From NCBI GenBank assembly GCA_036496425.1, contig DASXLG010000192.1:1-32974 (forward strand): a stretch of DNA of 32,974 nucleotides, read 5' to 3'. This stretch comes from Terriglobia bacterium (GTDB taxonomy: Bacteria > Acidobacteriota > Terriglobia > 20CM-2-55-15). The notes below the pieces were generated by a model that saw only the letters and a program-made list of their open reading frames with translations, did not search any database and was not told where the DNA came from. The translations under genes were made by a program, and so were the position numbers. Positions 32,487 through 32,974 of the stretch are shown here, in pieces. Position 1 is the first letter of the stretch, and the number at the start of each line of letters is the position of its first letter.

Positions 32487-32683
32487 GCGACAATTAAATC
32501 GTCGACTTTACGAATTCCTGAAAGGTTCCCGCTGGTCATCTCGCTATAGAGATCCTTAAGGTGATCTTTCAGATCTTCAAGCGAAGTTCCCTGCGTCCAA
32601 TAGTCCGGATAATCCAGCAGGTATCCGATCCATCCCTCTTGTTCCTGCCAATGTACGAATTTGACAGTCTTCATAAGCTTCAT
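32483..32683 (-). CDS. hicB: HicB-family antitoxin (short form)
   Basis: A 66-residue protein with the HicB N-terminal fold: VKFVHWQEQEGWIGYLLDYP, then TQGTSLEDLKDHLKDLYSEM and a short tail. It lacks the C-terminal DNA-binding helix-turn-helix found in longer HicB proteins, as in many short antitoxins. It would bind and neutralise HicA and may repress its own operon. The first ATG at 32683 and another at 32674 are both possible. It directly precedes and overlaps hicA. Confidence 0.82.
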   Translation of the reverse strand: MKLMKTVKFVHWQEQEGWIGYLLDYPDYWTQGTSLEDLKDHLKDLYSEMTSGNLSGIRKVDDLIVA

Positions 32684-32974
32684 TTTAGGCCGCCGATTAC
32701 GCCAATTGCGCTAATTAATTGCGGAATAAAAAGGGTGCACTGAATCGGCCTGAATTCAGCGCATCCTTCCCGAGTTTAGAAGTTGAGAAGGGTATTGAAC
32801 GAATTAAGTCTATCGGACTGGATATGAAAAACTCTTGAGAAGGAATTAACCCATGAAGACGATACCACTCGATGATGCGTTAGAAGCTCTAGCCTGAATT
32901 TCCACGGCACACCATTCGCCTAAGTTTTGTCAGCCGGAATCCCTGATTGCCGGCCCCCTCGAATCACGCTGAGA
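32684..32974. other. Window-end stretch with a short open frame
   Basis: About 290 bases with no clear gene. A frame at 32853-32897 (MKTIPLDDALEALA, then TGA) follows an AAGGA ribosome site at 32840-32844. It may be the start of a small antitoxin-like gene cut by an early stop, which fits the decaying neighbourhood, but 14 residues cannot be identified. Confidence 0.3.

Overview
The window looks like a chromosomal segment of an Acidobacteriota bacterium (Solibacter/Vicinamibacteria-like, probably soil). The reasons are a secreted VWFA protein of the type named after Acidobacteria, an Oar-like TonB receptor with a carboxypeptidase-type N-terminal domain, the DUF1592/DUF1552 pair, two-domain VOC and PQQ dehydrogenase genes, and a very high share of exported proteins. 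This assignment is inferred from family content only. No rRNA, tRNA, CRISPR array or complete transposase gene was seen.

Left part (1-6709, mostly + strand): an exported esterase-like hydrolase, a WxxGxW-repeat protein on the - strand, a VWFA-related protein, a decayed FMN-oxidase remnant, an exported redoxin overlapping a PQQ-dependent dehydrogenase, and a Tat-exported protein with two VOC domains. Middle (6843-23458, all - strand): an M13 and an M16 metallopeptidase, a MauE-redoxin fusion, a DinB-like protein, a small membrane protein, then an operon of cytochrome c, an unknown exported protein, a DUF6152 protein and an Abhydrolase_10-like protein. Upstream of these lies the unit DUF1592 - DUF1552 - secreted ankyrin protein. 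A large TonB-dependent receptor is divergent from that unit at 23872-26901 and ends in a double hairpin.

Taken together the intact genes suggest an extracytoplasmic redox and degradation programme: outer-membrane uptake (TonB receptor), periplasmic oxidation (PQQ enzyme, cytochrome c, haem-motif DUF1592 protein), thiol proteins, and secreted peptidases and esterases. No substrate can be named.

Right part (26978-32974) is different in texture. It holds a frameshifted FN3-type fragment, a nine-unit array of 20-bp palindromic repeats, a cupin, a truncated VOC gene, a frameshifted DUF1835 gene, a GlcG/HbpS-like gene, a multiply frameshifted pepE fragment, an NmrA-like reductase, and a hicBA pair whose toxin gene is frameshifted. 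It reads as a gene-decay zone.

The most striking structure outside the genes is a set of dispersed palindromic elements of several families. One family (CACAAGAAG-type) has landed at the 5' ends of genes so that its arms encode what look like export signals: a Lys/His-rich n-region from the left arm and a Leu/Phe/Cys/Val-rich core from the right arm. The second main novelty is the 20-bp palindrome array with compensatory base changes at 27393-27572.
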